From Ignelater luminosus (taxonomy: Eukaryota; Arthropoda; Insecta; Coleoptera; Elateridae), in contig VTPC01091272.1 of NCBI GenBank assembly GCA_011009095.1, positions 642,741 to 706,740 of the forward strand: 64,000 nt of DNA, in the 5' to 3' direction. A model generated the notes under the pieces. It ran no database searches. It had not been told where the DNA came from and worked only from the letters and a program-made list of their open reading frames with translations. The translations under genes were made by a program, and so were the position numbers. Position 1 is the first letter of the stretch, and each line of letters opens with the position of its first letter. Of the stretch, positions 25,530 to 39,479 are shown one piece after another.

Positions 25530-28500
25530 TTATTTTTGTAAAGTTTCGACAGGCAAATTAAAAAAATAAAATTGAGGAAATTCACAAAATCTTAAAAGCC
25601 TGATAGGTATTTCAGTCCGCAATTAACTCGTCTGTTAAATATTTTGAGGCATCTATTTGTCAGCAACCATAAAATTGTAGATAAATCACTAGGTTTAGTT
25701 GCCAACTGTAAAGTCAATATTTTTAAACTTTCTTTTTCCATCATGTTTCCATTAAAAAAATCCCATTTTCCATGTCAAAGCTATTCTATTTTGATACATA
25801 CCTATATCTAACTCTGAATAATATAAACATTTAATTAATTTTAAATTGAAAAGAGGATTTCACAACAATACTTTTTTTAGCTTTAAGCACCGTGTAAATT
25901 GAGAATGAATCTTGAATGAAGGATATTTTTTTTGTTGTTAGGAAAGTTCAAATAACTCTTTAATGAATTTCATGTCACTAAACAAAAGAGTTACCTACGA
26001 GAGCTCATTTTTATGATTTCAAAATTTTAACTGGCCAAATTTGCATATGTAGGTTGTATTTTAGTATAATTTTAATAAGGAAGTGGCCTCCAAATCCTCT
26101 AATTACATAATTTATTAAGAAAAAACAACTAAATTAGTCACGTGAATTATATTCGTAAATAGAGCAAAATATATCTACCTTGTTATAGAAGAATACCAAG
26201 ATTTTTTGTAAAATAGTTTCTAGTGTCACTTAATCATTTTAGAATTAACTATATCCATCTTTATCTAACACATAGTCTCAGGAAGCTCTAACGTGATCAG
26301 GAACGAGTGGATGACGTTACATCTAGGTTAGTAGGCCAGTGGTTAAGCAATTTTATTTATTGGTAAGGCACATGTTATTCGCTAAGTGAAAATGAGTGCT
26401 TTATATTTAGGCGTATTAAGTTTTGCATTTGGAATTTTAAATTATGTAAAAATTGCAACAGTAACGACAATAATATAATGTGGTGCAAACGGAGGAAACT
26501 TCTATTTAATAATAATTCAACTTAATACATATTCACCGATGCTCGACTTAATTGCTTACTGTAAGCTGTAATTATGTTGCTGTATAATATTAATTTACCG
26601 AGCGTTTATGGTTCTGAAAAAGATTGAAGGATAATTATGATGCATTCTGTAGATAAACTGATGTTACTTTTAGATAGTTGCCAAAATTATAGGCTTTACT
26701 ACGCATCATTTACCTTATCTATTGACCAATTTATCTTTAATCTCTTTAATTGAAGATTTAAACTAAATAGTTTATTACAATCGGCAGTAAATTATTTTAG
26801 ATAGATCACTTCTGTTAATTAATTAGATGGTTTGTTAAAGAAAAACAATTAAATTATTTCGAGTTAGATCGTAATCGTAACGGTTTGTTTGATCAATTCT
26901 TTGTTTTATAGATGTAAGGAATATTAGATTTCAGGTGTATTTACTAAATAAGAACGCCTTCTCTCTCATGTTCAAATTTGTTTTGAAATGCAATCAGAAA
27001 AGTTTAGATTTATATTCATTTGTGTGATATCTTCGGTAAATAAATTATAACATTATCCTGGCTTACCCAAACTGAATTGTTTGTTTATCTGTTAGCTTAA
27101 ATCATAATACTGATGGATATCTTCTTTTGTTTCTTCTCCTTTATGTAATTTAATGCTATAATTGTGCTTCTATATTTCTTAGAACTTGTCTTATTTGGTT
27201 TTTTGGTTTCACTGATTTTCAAATTTTTTTCATCTTTCTCATTTGTTTTTTACTGATGTAAAGATGTTCTCCATTTTTGCATGGATGCAGAAAACATACA
27301 TTGTATGTCAGATTGAATCAAACGTTGTGAGACGGCAGGCAAAGCTTTTCTATGCTAAATACAAATGTGAAGCTCTTCCCAAAAATGGCATGTTTTGAGA
27401 TTTTGGAAAAAGAATCTTACTGAGGATCTCTTCTTGTATTTGATGAATTCCTATGGCGTTTCCCACAGAAAGCTTTAGATTTGGTTTCAATAGGCAGATC
27501 GTTTGGTTATGTTTTGTTGTGATGGTTACATAAGTTACAAGTTGAAACTGATAAATGAGCTCCTTGGAAGGTAGATGAAAAAAACTTCTTGTTATTCCAT
27601 TTTCTAGGGTTTTGCAAAAGCAGATTGTTGAAAACCTGATGGTTCTGGTATAGTCAGGGAATTTGCCTAAAAACAGAAACATCGAGAAAATTCTCTTTCT
27701 TCTTTGATTTTGAGTCGTCATACCTAACTTGAACGTGTTTTCTTTCCATTTCTTATTTTTGTCTGTTTCTTTCTCATCTCACCATACACCATTCTTTTGA
27801 GGTATCTGTGTTTCCTCATAAAACACCATTGAGAATTTTTTGATTTGAATAGCAAAATCAGTTTTCAATAAAAACTTTATATAGTAATACACTTCTTTGT
27901 CACTTACTTTTAGTAGAAAGTAATTTTATATAGATTCTGCGTGTGACAATGTTTTTGTAAACATCAAAATTATTTACATTTAGTTATCTTAACAACTGCC
28001 ATTACTTAATTTACTGATACACGTAAATACATGGAATATTTTGAGTTCATTCACTTTATTTTTGTTGAAAAGTTAATTCCGTATGCAATTTTGTAATATT
28101 CTTATCATGTATCCTTGTCAATGCAATTAAAGCATTGGCATAGTTTTATTTAAAAAGTATTGTAAGAAATTTTTTGATGTTCCTGAAAGTCAATAACGCA
28201 AAAATAAACCCTTTTAATCCTTCGTACGTGATTTTCTCTTGAAGTCCTAGCTGTTTTCGATTAGATTCAGTTACACTCATTAGAACCTCGTCTGCCATTT
28301 GATGTGGTAATGAGCATTAGACTACAGTATTATTGAGAATTTACGTTCCCAATGAACGTGATAGTTAACCGATTGATTTAAACGAAGAATAATGAATGTA
28401 ACGTTCCCTTGGCGATAGTTCCTTTGAATTACAATTTGAAGATTTTTGCGAACACTTGAAAAGTGTGTTTATTATAAATAAAAAAGAGGAAATAATGAAA

Positions 28501-30500
28501 TGACCAATAATTGAGTTGTTCTGGTAATGTTGCCGGTTAAAAACGTTTTATATAAATAATAAGTTAAATACCAAAACGCTTGTTTTGTGTAATAAAATAA
28601 TGGTTGAAGCTGGACGCTTGTGCTTTTTCCGACGTTTAATTATTACAGTCCCGCTATAAATACAATAAATAAACGTCGATAGAATGTGCTTTTAACTAAC
28701 CACAAGCGTTAATTTTAAAATATTCTGGGTGTATACATATATGTTTATGCTCTACATTCATATTTTTAACTAGTAGTTCAATGTAAAATGGTTATTTTTA
28801 ATTTATAAATAATAACAATATCAGCGCGTAATATTTCATTAAGTAATTTACAGGTACTTACAAAACAAATTATTTAAAAGGAATGAAAATGTAATAGAAT
28901 TGTAGTTGTAATTTTATATGAGAATTACATTATTATCATGGGAAATAAATAACTTAAACCGTTTTACTATTGTTTGTATTTTATTTTATTACGACTTAAT
29001 AGGAATTTAATAATATTGTAATTTTTAACTTAAAAGGTGGTTTGTCGTTGTCATATTTTAACGAGTGAAATATCAACAAGCAGCGTGCAAAAAATTCTAG
29101 TATGTATTTACACTGCAAAGTACACAAATTATCACCTCGCCATGTTTTATTTACTTGCTAATCAGTTGGTGTTATAAACATATTTATAACTGCCAAGATT
29201 AGCATTTATTAGATTTGTTTGTATTATTCATTTAAACAGTAGTAATGAAAGCTAGCCTTGTTTGAAACCTTCTACTACGGTGACCATAAACTGAATAAAA
29301 TGACAAACAATACAAAGATTATCCTTAATTACCTACTAGTTACTTCGCGATATACTAACGGTTTTAGTAATTTTTTTCTGAACGAACACTACTAATTTTA
29401 TAACGGTCGTGCGTTTCAATGTGACTCGTAAAATGCAAGTCAAAAGGCCAGCTTGTTCTAATTTATGATTTCACTACTGTATATCTGTATACTTTTGGGA
29501 AGGTTTCTCATATAGTCTCTGCCTTATCTTTTAATTCGATCAAAAATTTTGTAAAGGCTGTAGATATTTTTTTATAGAACAGCCTTTAATACTAACAAGA
29601 TATTTGTTTATTTGAAAGCCAGTGCCATTGCAGTTCAATAAGGTGGAAAGGTATAATACAATCTTCTTTTTCACGCTTTTTTTACAATCTAACTAAATAA
29701 TATTTGGGTAGTTTTCACTTTTGCTTATCTAACTTATCGGTGTGCTTAATGCAGGGTGTTGCAAGTCACTATTCACTCATTTAGTAAATGGAAAACACAG
29801 AAATCATATTTCTGGTAAGAGCTTTAGAATCTAGACTATCCAATTCAATCATATGGTCAGGGAAAAGAACCGAGAAAATTTTTCTGGCAAGAGTTGCTTT
29901 AGAATCTAGACCATCACATTCTTTCAGCCTATCTAGCGTGACCTTATTTCCTTCTTTTTACCTCATTTTGCCATTTCCAAAAATGATATAAATTGGAAGC
30001 ATATCAAAAACTGTTGTATGACAGTTTATTAGGAACTTACCTACCGTCTTCGGGCTTTTAAGATCACTTTTCATTTTGATCAAAGCTTTCTAAGATTTAA
30101 ATAGTGTGATAGATGTCGTATTTCCTTGATCTATTGACGCGGTAATTTTGACTAAAAAGAAAGACTTAATAGTCTTGAAATGTTTCATAGAATATCTCAA
30201 ATGAATCCTTTATGGTAGTACAGTTTTGTTTACTTTAAAACTCTTTCAGAATTTTCTAAGTTCATTTCGTATTATGTCAGATAACATCTGATTAAAAATT
30301 AAAAGCGCTGTGTCAAGATTGTTAGCTTCGCGAGATTTAAGCATCTAGATTTGACAATGCCAATGGACCATGTGAGTCTAATTAGACTTGGCTCAATCCT
30401 ATTCTCTTGTTTCACATGCATCACCATTGGACTGTCGTTTGATTCACCAAGACTTGATATAGTTTTTATTTCAAACTAAAGATCATTCTAAATAAGCCAA
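25530..30500. other. Gene-free AT-rich DNA
   Basis: No supported gene. A 123-codon minus-strand frame at 27350-27721 is the longest, but it has no motif I recognise and no convincing splice context. An inverted repeat CGACGTTTA (28630-28638) / TAAACGTCG (28670-28678) is present. Confidence 0.5.
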
Positions 30501-30509
30501 CTTGCCTAG

Positions 30510-31050
30510 AAAATGACTAGTATAATAGCGCAGAATTGGCAGTCTAATATGGTACAGTTGTCCAATTAGTTTGAACTGAAGCTAAACAAAGATCTTGACG
30601 AACAATTTATCACAATCTTGCCCGTGTGTAATAGCATGTGCTGATCGACCTTTTTAACTGTATTGGTCTGCCCAGTTCTTTGCCCAAGCGCTGAGAAAAC
30701 GACCACTATCATCATAGATTAGAATTAATAATCTAATATGGTACAAGATAGGTGACTCAGTAGTATTTTGCGTGTAATACCATGAAGAACTTTAGAAAAG
30801 TTGCTCAGTTCCTTGCCCAAACGCATAGAAACTTGATTCATCAAATTGGCTTATTGAGAATGGCCACTAACTAGCGCAGAATTGACAATCTAATAAGATG
30901 CCGAACTACCTAGTCACCTGAGCATGAGTGAAGCAGCGCTATGTCCAGTCGACTTGCTGAGCGAAATGGGCCACTCGGTAGCATTTCCATTTGTGATACT
31001 ATGTAATAGCTTTTCTTGTGTGACTCAGCAAGTCTGCGATAAAAAATGAA
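30510..31050. repeat. Degenerate tandem repeat, about 165-190 bp period
   Basis: Three diverged units share the core GCGCAGAATTGGCAGTCTAA and the following TATGGTAC. The cores lie at about 30529, 30716 (AGATTAGAATTAATAATCTA) and 30878 (GCGCAGAATTGACAATCTAA). Each core follows a GA-rich GAAAATGAC / GAAAACGACCAC / GAGAATGGCCAC box. Units one and two end with TTCTTTGCCCAAGCGC and TCCTTGCCCAAACGCA. This is an old satellite-like array or a decayed repetitive element; no coding potential is seen. Confidence 0.6.
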
Positions 31051-33078
31051 AAGAATTTGTTTGATGCGCAGTTTTTTACTAAGCAGCCTACCAGAACTTT
31101 TGCTAGTTGTTCAATGTGCCAGGAAAGATGCTTGGTAAGTCAACTTGCCAAGGAGCCCCGAAGTCTAAAATATGGCGGCTACTTGGGGTCTGATTTAAAA
31201 TGGTATTTGCGTTTTAGGATTTGAATTAACCGATTAATGTTAACGAATTAATATTCAGACCAAGTAAAACTATTTGATAAACAGTATATGAAAACTAGAA
31301 AATAACTGATTTACTGTAATATGAGATTCTTCAGTTTATCCAAATAATTTAGGCTATGTATTTCTAAGATTTTCCTGTTTGCTCTTTTTCTACTGCTTGG
31401 TAGTCTAAAAAGTCTGAATCCACAACATAAAGAATGAAAAATAATTTGGGTTAGAGCGTTCATACTTCTTTAGATAGTATTTATGTAATAGTTTGGCTAA
31501 ATATCAATTGCTCACACCGTTAGTGGTAGAACCGAAACCCATAGAAGGTGAAATGAGAAATAATGTTGTGGCAATTGTTTAAATCAATAAGACCCATCAG
31601 AAGAACTCTTTAACGCATGCATACAGTTCTAGTAAGAATGAAACAGAAAGGTTTGTTATTTTAATTTTCTTCTTGATTTCTTAAAATGTTAAACAAACAA
31701 TCACCTTGATGTCTTAATATAATCTATCATTTTCCTTTATAAATAAAGCAATAAAAAAATAGTAAATTCATTTTCTCCCCTTCCCCACCTACTTCTTATA
31801 TAAATGGTCATCATCGTCTTGTGCAAAATATCATAAAACCGTGTAAAGGCTAAATATTTTAACCCAAAAGTGTTTGATAGCTTGAAATTCAAAATCTTCT
31901 AAACAAAAACTTTTGACAGTTTTTTTCCGATTTGATTAGAATTTTTCCAGAAACGTTTTTGTGATAAGTGATAACTCAAAACGTTTCAGTAGACGTCGAG
32001 ATGTCAGCGAGGGCGGAGTTGCAGCGCATACACGGCACTTCTTGTAAAACAGTAAGTTGTACATTTACCGTTTTAGAAATTTCCGTTCGTCGCATCGTAG
32101 TCTACGTTTTATTACGATATACGCAATTGTTCGAGTTATATTATTTAACAATTTCATTAAACATACCATGGAATACATATAAATTAATGATTCCCTCCCC
32201 TCTTTTCCTCCTTCCTGGATAATAAATTACGACTACGCTACAGTTTTTTCCTTTTTAATATTCATTGCCATACTGTAGAACTGGCTATTGCATTTAAAAG
32301 TACTCTTGACGCATGTGCAAGAATCGTAAATTTTGTATCGCGTTTTTAAAAATTTAGATACCAAATAAGAAGATACGATAACGGTGTGACTACTATGTAG
32401 ATGACAGCATCTAAGGGGAATGTGTTTAATGATGATACTATTTTTATTTATGTTAGCATAATCCCACAAGAATACAAATGAAAGAAAATTTGTTTCGGGA
32501 TCGTTCCTTTCTTTATTTTTAATCGGTAATCAGTGTCAACAAAATTGCTATAATCATTGGTGTAATTAAAAGGGAGAAATCTCTTTACAGTAAAAGTACT
32601 AACAACGGCGTCCATCCACGTGTCTGTTTACGAGTTTCGTGGCTGTGTACTTAACTGCACGAAATTAATTGCAAGCAAATGAGCCTTCAAATTAAAAATA
32701 AACCCGAGTTCTCGCGTTCATTATTCCATCGCGTCGAATCAACGTTACAACTAGTGCTTGTAATGCTCTCTTTCTGAAATTCTCAACATAACTTGATCTA
32801 TTTTAAGATCCTTATGTACTCGTGTAATGGTGTAAAGTGTTGCTAGTCATAGTGTGTTGTTGATGTTACACATATGGTTATGCAACTTGCAGAGGCGACT
32901 TGATTCATTCGTCAAGGTAATCTATTACTATGCGGGTGGCGTGAAAGTTAAAAGTTTGTTTATTCTACCTACTTAACAACAATGATATTGTTGTTAGGAT
33001 AATGATGATGTTCATCACCTGTTCTTGCATCACATCCGGTTAACCATTTTTGTAAATTTTGGTCTTGGGAAAATATTT

Positions 33079-33098
33079 ACCACCACCACCACACCACC
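33079..33098. repeat. (ACC)n trinucleotide run
   Basis: Imperfect ACC repeats interrupted once by ACACC. Confidence 0.85.
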
Positions 33099-36000
33099 AT
33101 TTAAATTAAAACCAGAATGTTTCACTACACCATAAACATGAAATTGTAGATTCTTTCCCCAAGTCCCTACTTCCAGTGGCACGCAGTGCTACATTATTCA
33201 TGTAATAGGTTTTGTATAGAAACACAGTTGCGGTGATAAACTGTAGTTATACGTGTTTCGATTTCCTTGTACATATCCGTTGTAAATTAATAACCATTTA
33301 ATGCGGATTCCAAGTGAAGCTTAATTATTTTATTGTAGGGGGGCGCTTAAATTCGGGCAGAATTTAAATAAATATGTTCAAACACCTGAATACAATAAAA
33401 GGCGGCATTTCTCGGCTCCCCTGGGTGTAAAATTTGCATTTTCCCCCGGCGTCAATCCAACTTAGTTTAATGTATGTAGAAGAGGCTGGTGTGATGTCGG
33501 TAGCGGTTTACTTGTTAAAATATTCATCCACATTTACAGATAAATTTCGCGTTTCATCTAGGAATTTTACTAACTCGAAAATAGTTGGAACTATGATTAT
33601 TTCAAACTAACGGTATTAAAAATAGTTGTTTCCAGACCGGAGAAATGAGTTTTACGAGCACAAATAGAACAAAGAATCTTAATATATACGCTCTCCCGCA
33701 TTTTCATTTGCGATATACGTTCCACCAAAGTTTCGGTTACTATAAACAAGTAAATTTACTCGAGAAGGGGGAAAGACAAGAAGGTGTAGTGTTTCCTTTA
33801 TATCTCTGATTAAAGTGGTCGATTCTGTACGAAAACGTCGAATCAATTTAGTTTATCGCGGTAAATCATGTGAACACTGCGTCTTTTAAAAGATGAAAAT
33901 GCTCCGAATGTATCCTCTCGGATGTCGATAGTATTACCTGTACTTCGAAAAGCATCTTGATGCGCGTAGAGCTTTTTACTTTGTTGCTAATAAGAATAAG
34001 AGTGTTAGGTAACAACTTCGATATTTCCGAAGAAGGTGAGTTCATTCAGTTATCGATTCGAAGAACAAAGCGCGCGAGCTTACATTTTTGCACAAAGCTT
34101 GTGTTCTAAGCGTGGTAAAGCTCTCTACAAAGCTCACAGCTAATCGTAACCGACTCTCAAACATTGCAAGACCAAGTTTTCCATTTAACCTCAACGATAT
34201 ATTTTACGAGCTTTTAGTTAAACAACTTGGGACACTTGATTTATAGACTGAAGTCTCACAACGCCTTTAAAATCGCGATGAATTTGCCTGTTTATATTGA
34301 ATTTCATGCTTTGTCGCTACCTATGTTTAATTGTCGGTTAATCCCTTTAGTTTTCTGTAGTCCTTCATCATTCTCAAAACGTTTTCTGGCACGTTCCAAA
34401 ATTAATCGAGATTTAACAATTTCTACCGCACACACGGAGCCTGAATTTACGACTGAAATGGAGTTACAGCTCATCTTTTCCTTTTATTGCAGCAACTGCA
34501 CGATGAATATTTATTTGGTTTTAATTTAGATTTTATTTATATACTGTCGATGACTTCTTTATTCCTTTAGTTGCTACTTATTTTTCATAAAAATCTATTT
34601 GGTTTTAATTTTGCTCTAGGGGCTTAACTTGTTGCTTTGTTTCTATTTATTTATGTTAACAACTGCAATTACGTGACTATATTATGCTACAAATTTCCCA
34701 CGAGATTGTTAACATTATGGAAGTGAAATTATTGGCGACGAGGATGGAGTAACCAAAATCGATATAGAAGATTTAGGTATGACAAAATTCTGTTCTGGAA
34801 AAGTTTTCATTAGCATGAGAAATTAATTCATCTATGTTATCGACATATGTAATTTTCTAAAAATAAAATAAACTAGCCTCACTTCAAAAGAACTATATTC
34901 TGACTAAATGGGAATATTTCAACTAATAATCTTTAGAAATGCTTAGCAGTGTGGGATTCTAGTTCTGTACCATTTTTCCTTACTGCCAGTCTATGGGTCA
35001 CTATATCAAGAGTCGACACCAAACGTTTGGGATAGGTATAATGTGTCATTAGGACTCTATTTTGGTATCGCGCTGGCCCTATCTACACCGTGTTTCAGAT
35101 GCGAGCCTGTAACGTCTTCGAAACATCATAGCACTACAAGAGGTAAAATAACTAATAAGTCTTAAATAAAGCTTCTGGTCTTTCCAAAAACTCGCATTTA
35201 TTCACGACGAATTTTCTCAATGCTTATAGCTATTGTACTTGAACTTATTCGATAAATCAATCAACGTCAGTCAGTCTGGCTTACACAATTCTGAGAGGAA
35301 ATCTGGTAATTCTAAGCTTATAACTACCTTGATGAGTTCTGTTATCTAACCTGTTTTAGAGTTAACCTCTTGATAGTCAGACTCTGAAGTGAAGAGAATA
35401 AAATCGAAAATAAACAGAAGAAAAAGCTTTGGTTGCCATAGTTTTGAACGCCATTTTAGATAATCGCATATTGACCAGTTAAATATTGATACTGTCTATT
35501 CTATCCATAAAGATTTTCAAGCCTTAAAACACTCAATACAAATCCAAATGACTATAAATCAAATTTTGAAGGTAACTGAAGACTAAACTTCCAATTTTGG
35601 AAAAATTTGGATTTTTGCTAAAAAGCAAGTTGGTAAAAATATTTCTAGTTTTTAATACTCAACGGATATGAGTTTAGACGAGCCAAATGTTTTTTGAGCT
35701 CCTATATTTAGGACATTTTTTGAAGATTGTTGTAAAGATCAGAAATTCTCTTCTAATAACCTTCTTTTCTTTTATTGTTGAATAAAGTTGTTTACCTTTT
35801 TTTTCAACTTTATTTTGTGCAAATTGATTAATTGACTTGAAGGTCAATTCAAACTTCACCGATCTTCCAAGATTTTCTCATGTTACTTACCGTGGGCATT
35901 AACCTTAATTTTTGTTTCTCTCTGGAAAAGTTTTTAAAACTCATTCCAAGAAAACCGTAAGCCTAATAATAAGACAACCGAACTGCGATATCGTTCTTGA

Positions 36001-38030
36001 AACTGTTTAATTTTCTTCTATAAATAATGAGCATTTCTTAATCTTACCACAACAATGGAAATCTCGAAAAACAATTACAAGTAACTTGTTTAATTCAACT
36101 TGTTTATCATTTCACTCAACTAATATAAAATTATTACGTTTTCGACCTTGACTAACCAATTTGTTTTTGTCAAGGTTTGTTAAAAACAGAGACAGATTAC
36201 AATAAATAAAGTTTTCTACAAATTATAAACAAAAGTAGATAGTAGAAAACAAATTATGATTTTATAGATTAACAATTGGGATTACTCTTTTTTTTAACAG
36301 CTTTATCGATGGAATATACACCAATTAAAATTTTTAATTGCGATTACATGAATAATTTACGTGCGCTGGGTGCTGACCTCTATTAAGTAAAAATTCGAGT
36401 CGCGTTATAACAGCGCGATGTTGCTAACTGGTTTATGTTTATGCTTCGGATTTTATTTTATCCAAGGTTTATTTTAATTTGTTTTACATATTATATTGAG
36501 GATTTATATTTTGCGAAAAGAGAAAAAGAAACGAATTAAAAATTTGGAAATCAGTTATGAAAGCTAGCTAATTTTAGGCTAATTAAAAATAATAAAGGTA
36601 TGCGCAATTGTTAATTGTGTTATCAGCGTGGGTAATGTGACTTAATACACACTTAATATTCGAGTAGGATCATTATGACAGTTCAAAAGAACCAATAACC
36701 TACCTATTAATAAAATTCTTATTTGGAAAATATGTGTGTGGTCTATAAAAGCTTACCTACAAAGGTGTTTAACCCACTCCACCGACGCTATGCGTCTTTG
36801 GATGCAGGCGGACACTAAATTATTATTTTTCTTTACTTACATTTCTTTTAACCTTGATGGTTTTGTAAATTTGTATATTATCCTTTCACTTGTTAAGTAA
36901 TAATTTCGTTATATAATTCTTATTGTTTTTACTAATATTAATATAATTTAAAATTAAAAAAAAGTTGTAACACATAGCTATCTTGACAAATTAAAATTGA
37001 ATAATGTAATAAAATTTAAAATCGATTAACCTGAAATTCACTGCAAAAGAGGTACCGTTAATTTTTTTGGTAATATCCGCGGCCTTGACTAGGTTTCTGT
37101 CGCCTGCAACAAGTTTTTCAAGCACCGTTACATACTAGCAGCAAAACACCTTTGGTCTGCTTTAATAACCTGTGCTCTCGTCTTTTTAAATGTCTTCGCT
37201 GCAAAAACGTGTAAATTACAATAAAAGGTGCGCGTAATTAAATATTAGATTGAATGAAATTTATAACTATAGGTTAATTGTTTATGAACGTTCCGTGCTT
37301 CTCACTACTCAAATTTCCCATGATTAAATTTAATCTTTTTAAAGAGTTTGTAAACAAAATTAAAATTCTAATTTTAAAATCAGATCGAGGAATGCAAATA
37401 AAATTTCTAGGATGTGCGTTTTTTGAGAAGATTTTTTATATGAAGTGTTTAAATTCAAAATGTTCAGATTGATGCTAATGTAATACGTAAAGATAATTAT
37501 AAATTAATTTAAAATTTAATTTATGTAATTTAATTAGAAAGTACTTGGACGGTAAGACAGCTACTGATTTCAGTTTTATCTTGACAAAGTGAAAAGTCTT
37601 AGCATTGTATGGCCATTAATTAATACACATCTCGTAAAAGTTTTGGTTGAAGACTGACGGAAACCAAAAAGTTAAAAGCCGAAGCTTTTTAATTTTTAGT
37701 TAAATACAAATTCAGTACTAGAGCTTCCATAAAATAATACTTTAACCTATAAAAAAACTGGAAATATAGTTAAGCATGAATATTTTGGATAAACAGTCAT
37801 TGCTCCAAGTTGGGCGCCATTATAAAAAAATTTGCAAAAGATTTGATATCTTTGATAGAAATGCGAATTTGACTGAAATAATCTGATAATAGCACAATGC
37901 TAATAGTTTCCTTATGAATTCAAACCACTCTATGTCAGGGTTGATTTTAAACATTAATTCATTGAGGCGACTGCGTATTCGAAAAACAAATGCCATACAT
38001 AGTTTAAATACGTTAAGTCAGGTTTCCGAG

Positions 38031-38040
38031 CCCCCCCCCC
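38031..38040. repeat. C10 homopolymer
   Basis: Ten consecutive C in AT-rich DNA. The exact length may be a sequencing artefact. Confidence 0.9.
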
Positions 38041-39099
38041 AACTAATTTGCATGTATTATTTACAATTGAAACAAGAACTATTAAAAATCCTTTTTTAGT
38101 CCTCTTGGAGTAAAACGGGTTGTCTGAAAGTGGATTGGATGCGTCTTCTATTATCCATTTTCAAAGAACTTACTAAATACGAGATCGCAAAAATCTGATT
38201 TTGCCTCGGGGAGCTTTAAGTTCTGAAACCGTCTCAGCTGTACATATACTGAAATTACAAAATAGAATGAAGGTGTATTGCGTGATAGGAATTTAAATAT
38301 TGTACTACAGAACTATGAGAAAAGTTAGTAGCCAATAATCAGATAATCAGGTTTTTTTGTCTTTAGACTTCAATGTAGATCTTTTCGCTCTTCTGGGGAA
38401 AAATGATCTTATTCTAGATTCTGAATTTGACGTTCAAACAAGGTCAGGTTTTACTGTCTATGACTTCAGTTTAGAAAGCTTAAGTAAACGCATGTAAATC
38501 GTATGGTGTGGTTTACTTCTGTCATCAAATTTCTTATTTTGTAAAGTTGTAGTATGTGTAAAAGTCCCTAGTGACTCACCAACGAACCTAAAAATCTAAA
38601 TCTAATCTCAGGCAATATAATTCATCTGTATACTGCTAACATTACATCCGAGTAAATGCATTTTAGAAATACGATCGAAGGATGCAGGGAACAGTCTTTG
38701 AAGCAGAGAAAATAAATAAAACATAAATATAGAACATATAAAAGGTAAACACGTCAAAATCGGGACATTCGAGATTTAGGAACTGAAGTTTTGGTCGTAA
38801 TTATCTAGTAGCCATAGGAATAAGAATTGATGATTTAATCATTGTCAAAATGTTAACGTTCGAATATTGGAACGTTGCAAATTGAATTTGCGCACGTTTA
38901 GTGAAAATGCAGATCTTAGTGTACGGACGTTCGCTCAGACAATAAAACTTCCAGAATCTCAATTTTAAAAAAGTTTAGAGACCTCTTCAAAACGACGCCA
39001 TATGATAAACAATCGTCCTAATCTTACCTCCAAAAGGTAAAGAAGTGAGCTGAACTGAAGAATAACAAAGCACTGACCGCTCGAGATTAGGATGCAAAA

Positions 39100-39470
39100 T
39101 AAAATTAATTGTGACAAGCAGATCACGCAAATTCTACGATAACTTGTTGATCAAACACCGATATGTCATAATGGATGATGAAACTTACTTTCACTACCTT
39201 GCTACCTTTTATAGTTGATTGGATGCTTCAGAATCCTGTAAGACGGAGAGAAAAGCTAAGTTTTCGAAAAGATTTCAAGCCATCTGTTTTTTGGATTTGA
39301 AGAGCAGAACGTTCATCTCTACTGGTGATGATCAATTGAGATATTTATATGAAAGATTGCCTGAAGAGATTATAAATCATTAATTGAATGTCCAACGCCA
39401 TCATGTCTATTTCACGACTGCGACGAGATGACGGTTACAGGTACGAAAAGAAATTTTCCGATAGGATTCA
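39100..39470 (+). pseudogene. Tc1-like transposase relic
   Basis: Plus-strand translation contains RSRKFYDNLL, then VIMDDETYFHYL. This matches the first catalytic aspartate region of a Tc1-like family in which CR.LY...  is followed by MDDE.YF. Further downstream DIYMKDCLKRL fits the conserved VYL.ECL..RL segment of the same family at the expected distance, and a lysine-rich REKLSFRKDFKP lies between them. Several stop codons and frameshifts interrupt it. The second and third catalytic residues are not convincingly seen, nor are terminal inverted repeats. Sequence from about 38880 to 39100 may be the eroded N-terminal part. The assignment relies on motif order only. Confidence 0.5.
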
Positions 39471-39479
39471 TTTCTTTTA

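Larger units (their letters stand above)
31060..39090. other. Gene-free AT-rich DNA
   Basis: No supported gene. Two blocks are somewhat richer in CpG (about 31985-32110 and 33300-34150), which could reflect regulatory or conserved non-coding sequence, but no specific site can be assigned. The 100-codon plus frame at 34227-34529 has no recognisable domain. Confidence 0.5.

Noticed and set aside
27350..27721. 123-codon minus-strand frame
   Set aside because: It is the longest unexplained frame in the left part, but it has no domain, low-complexity AT-driven composition and no gene context.
34227..34529. 100-codon plus-strand frame
   Set aside because: No domain, and neighbouring DNA has no exon-like signals.
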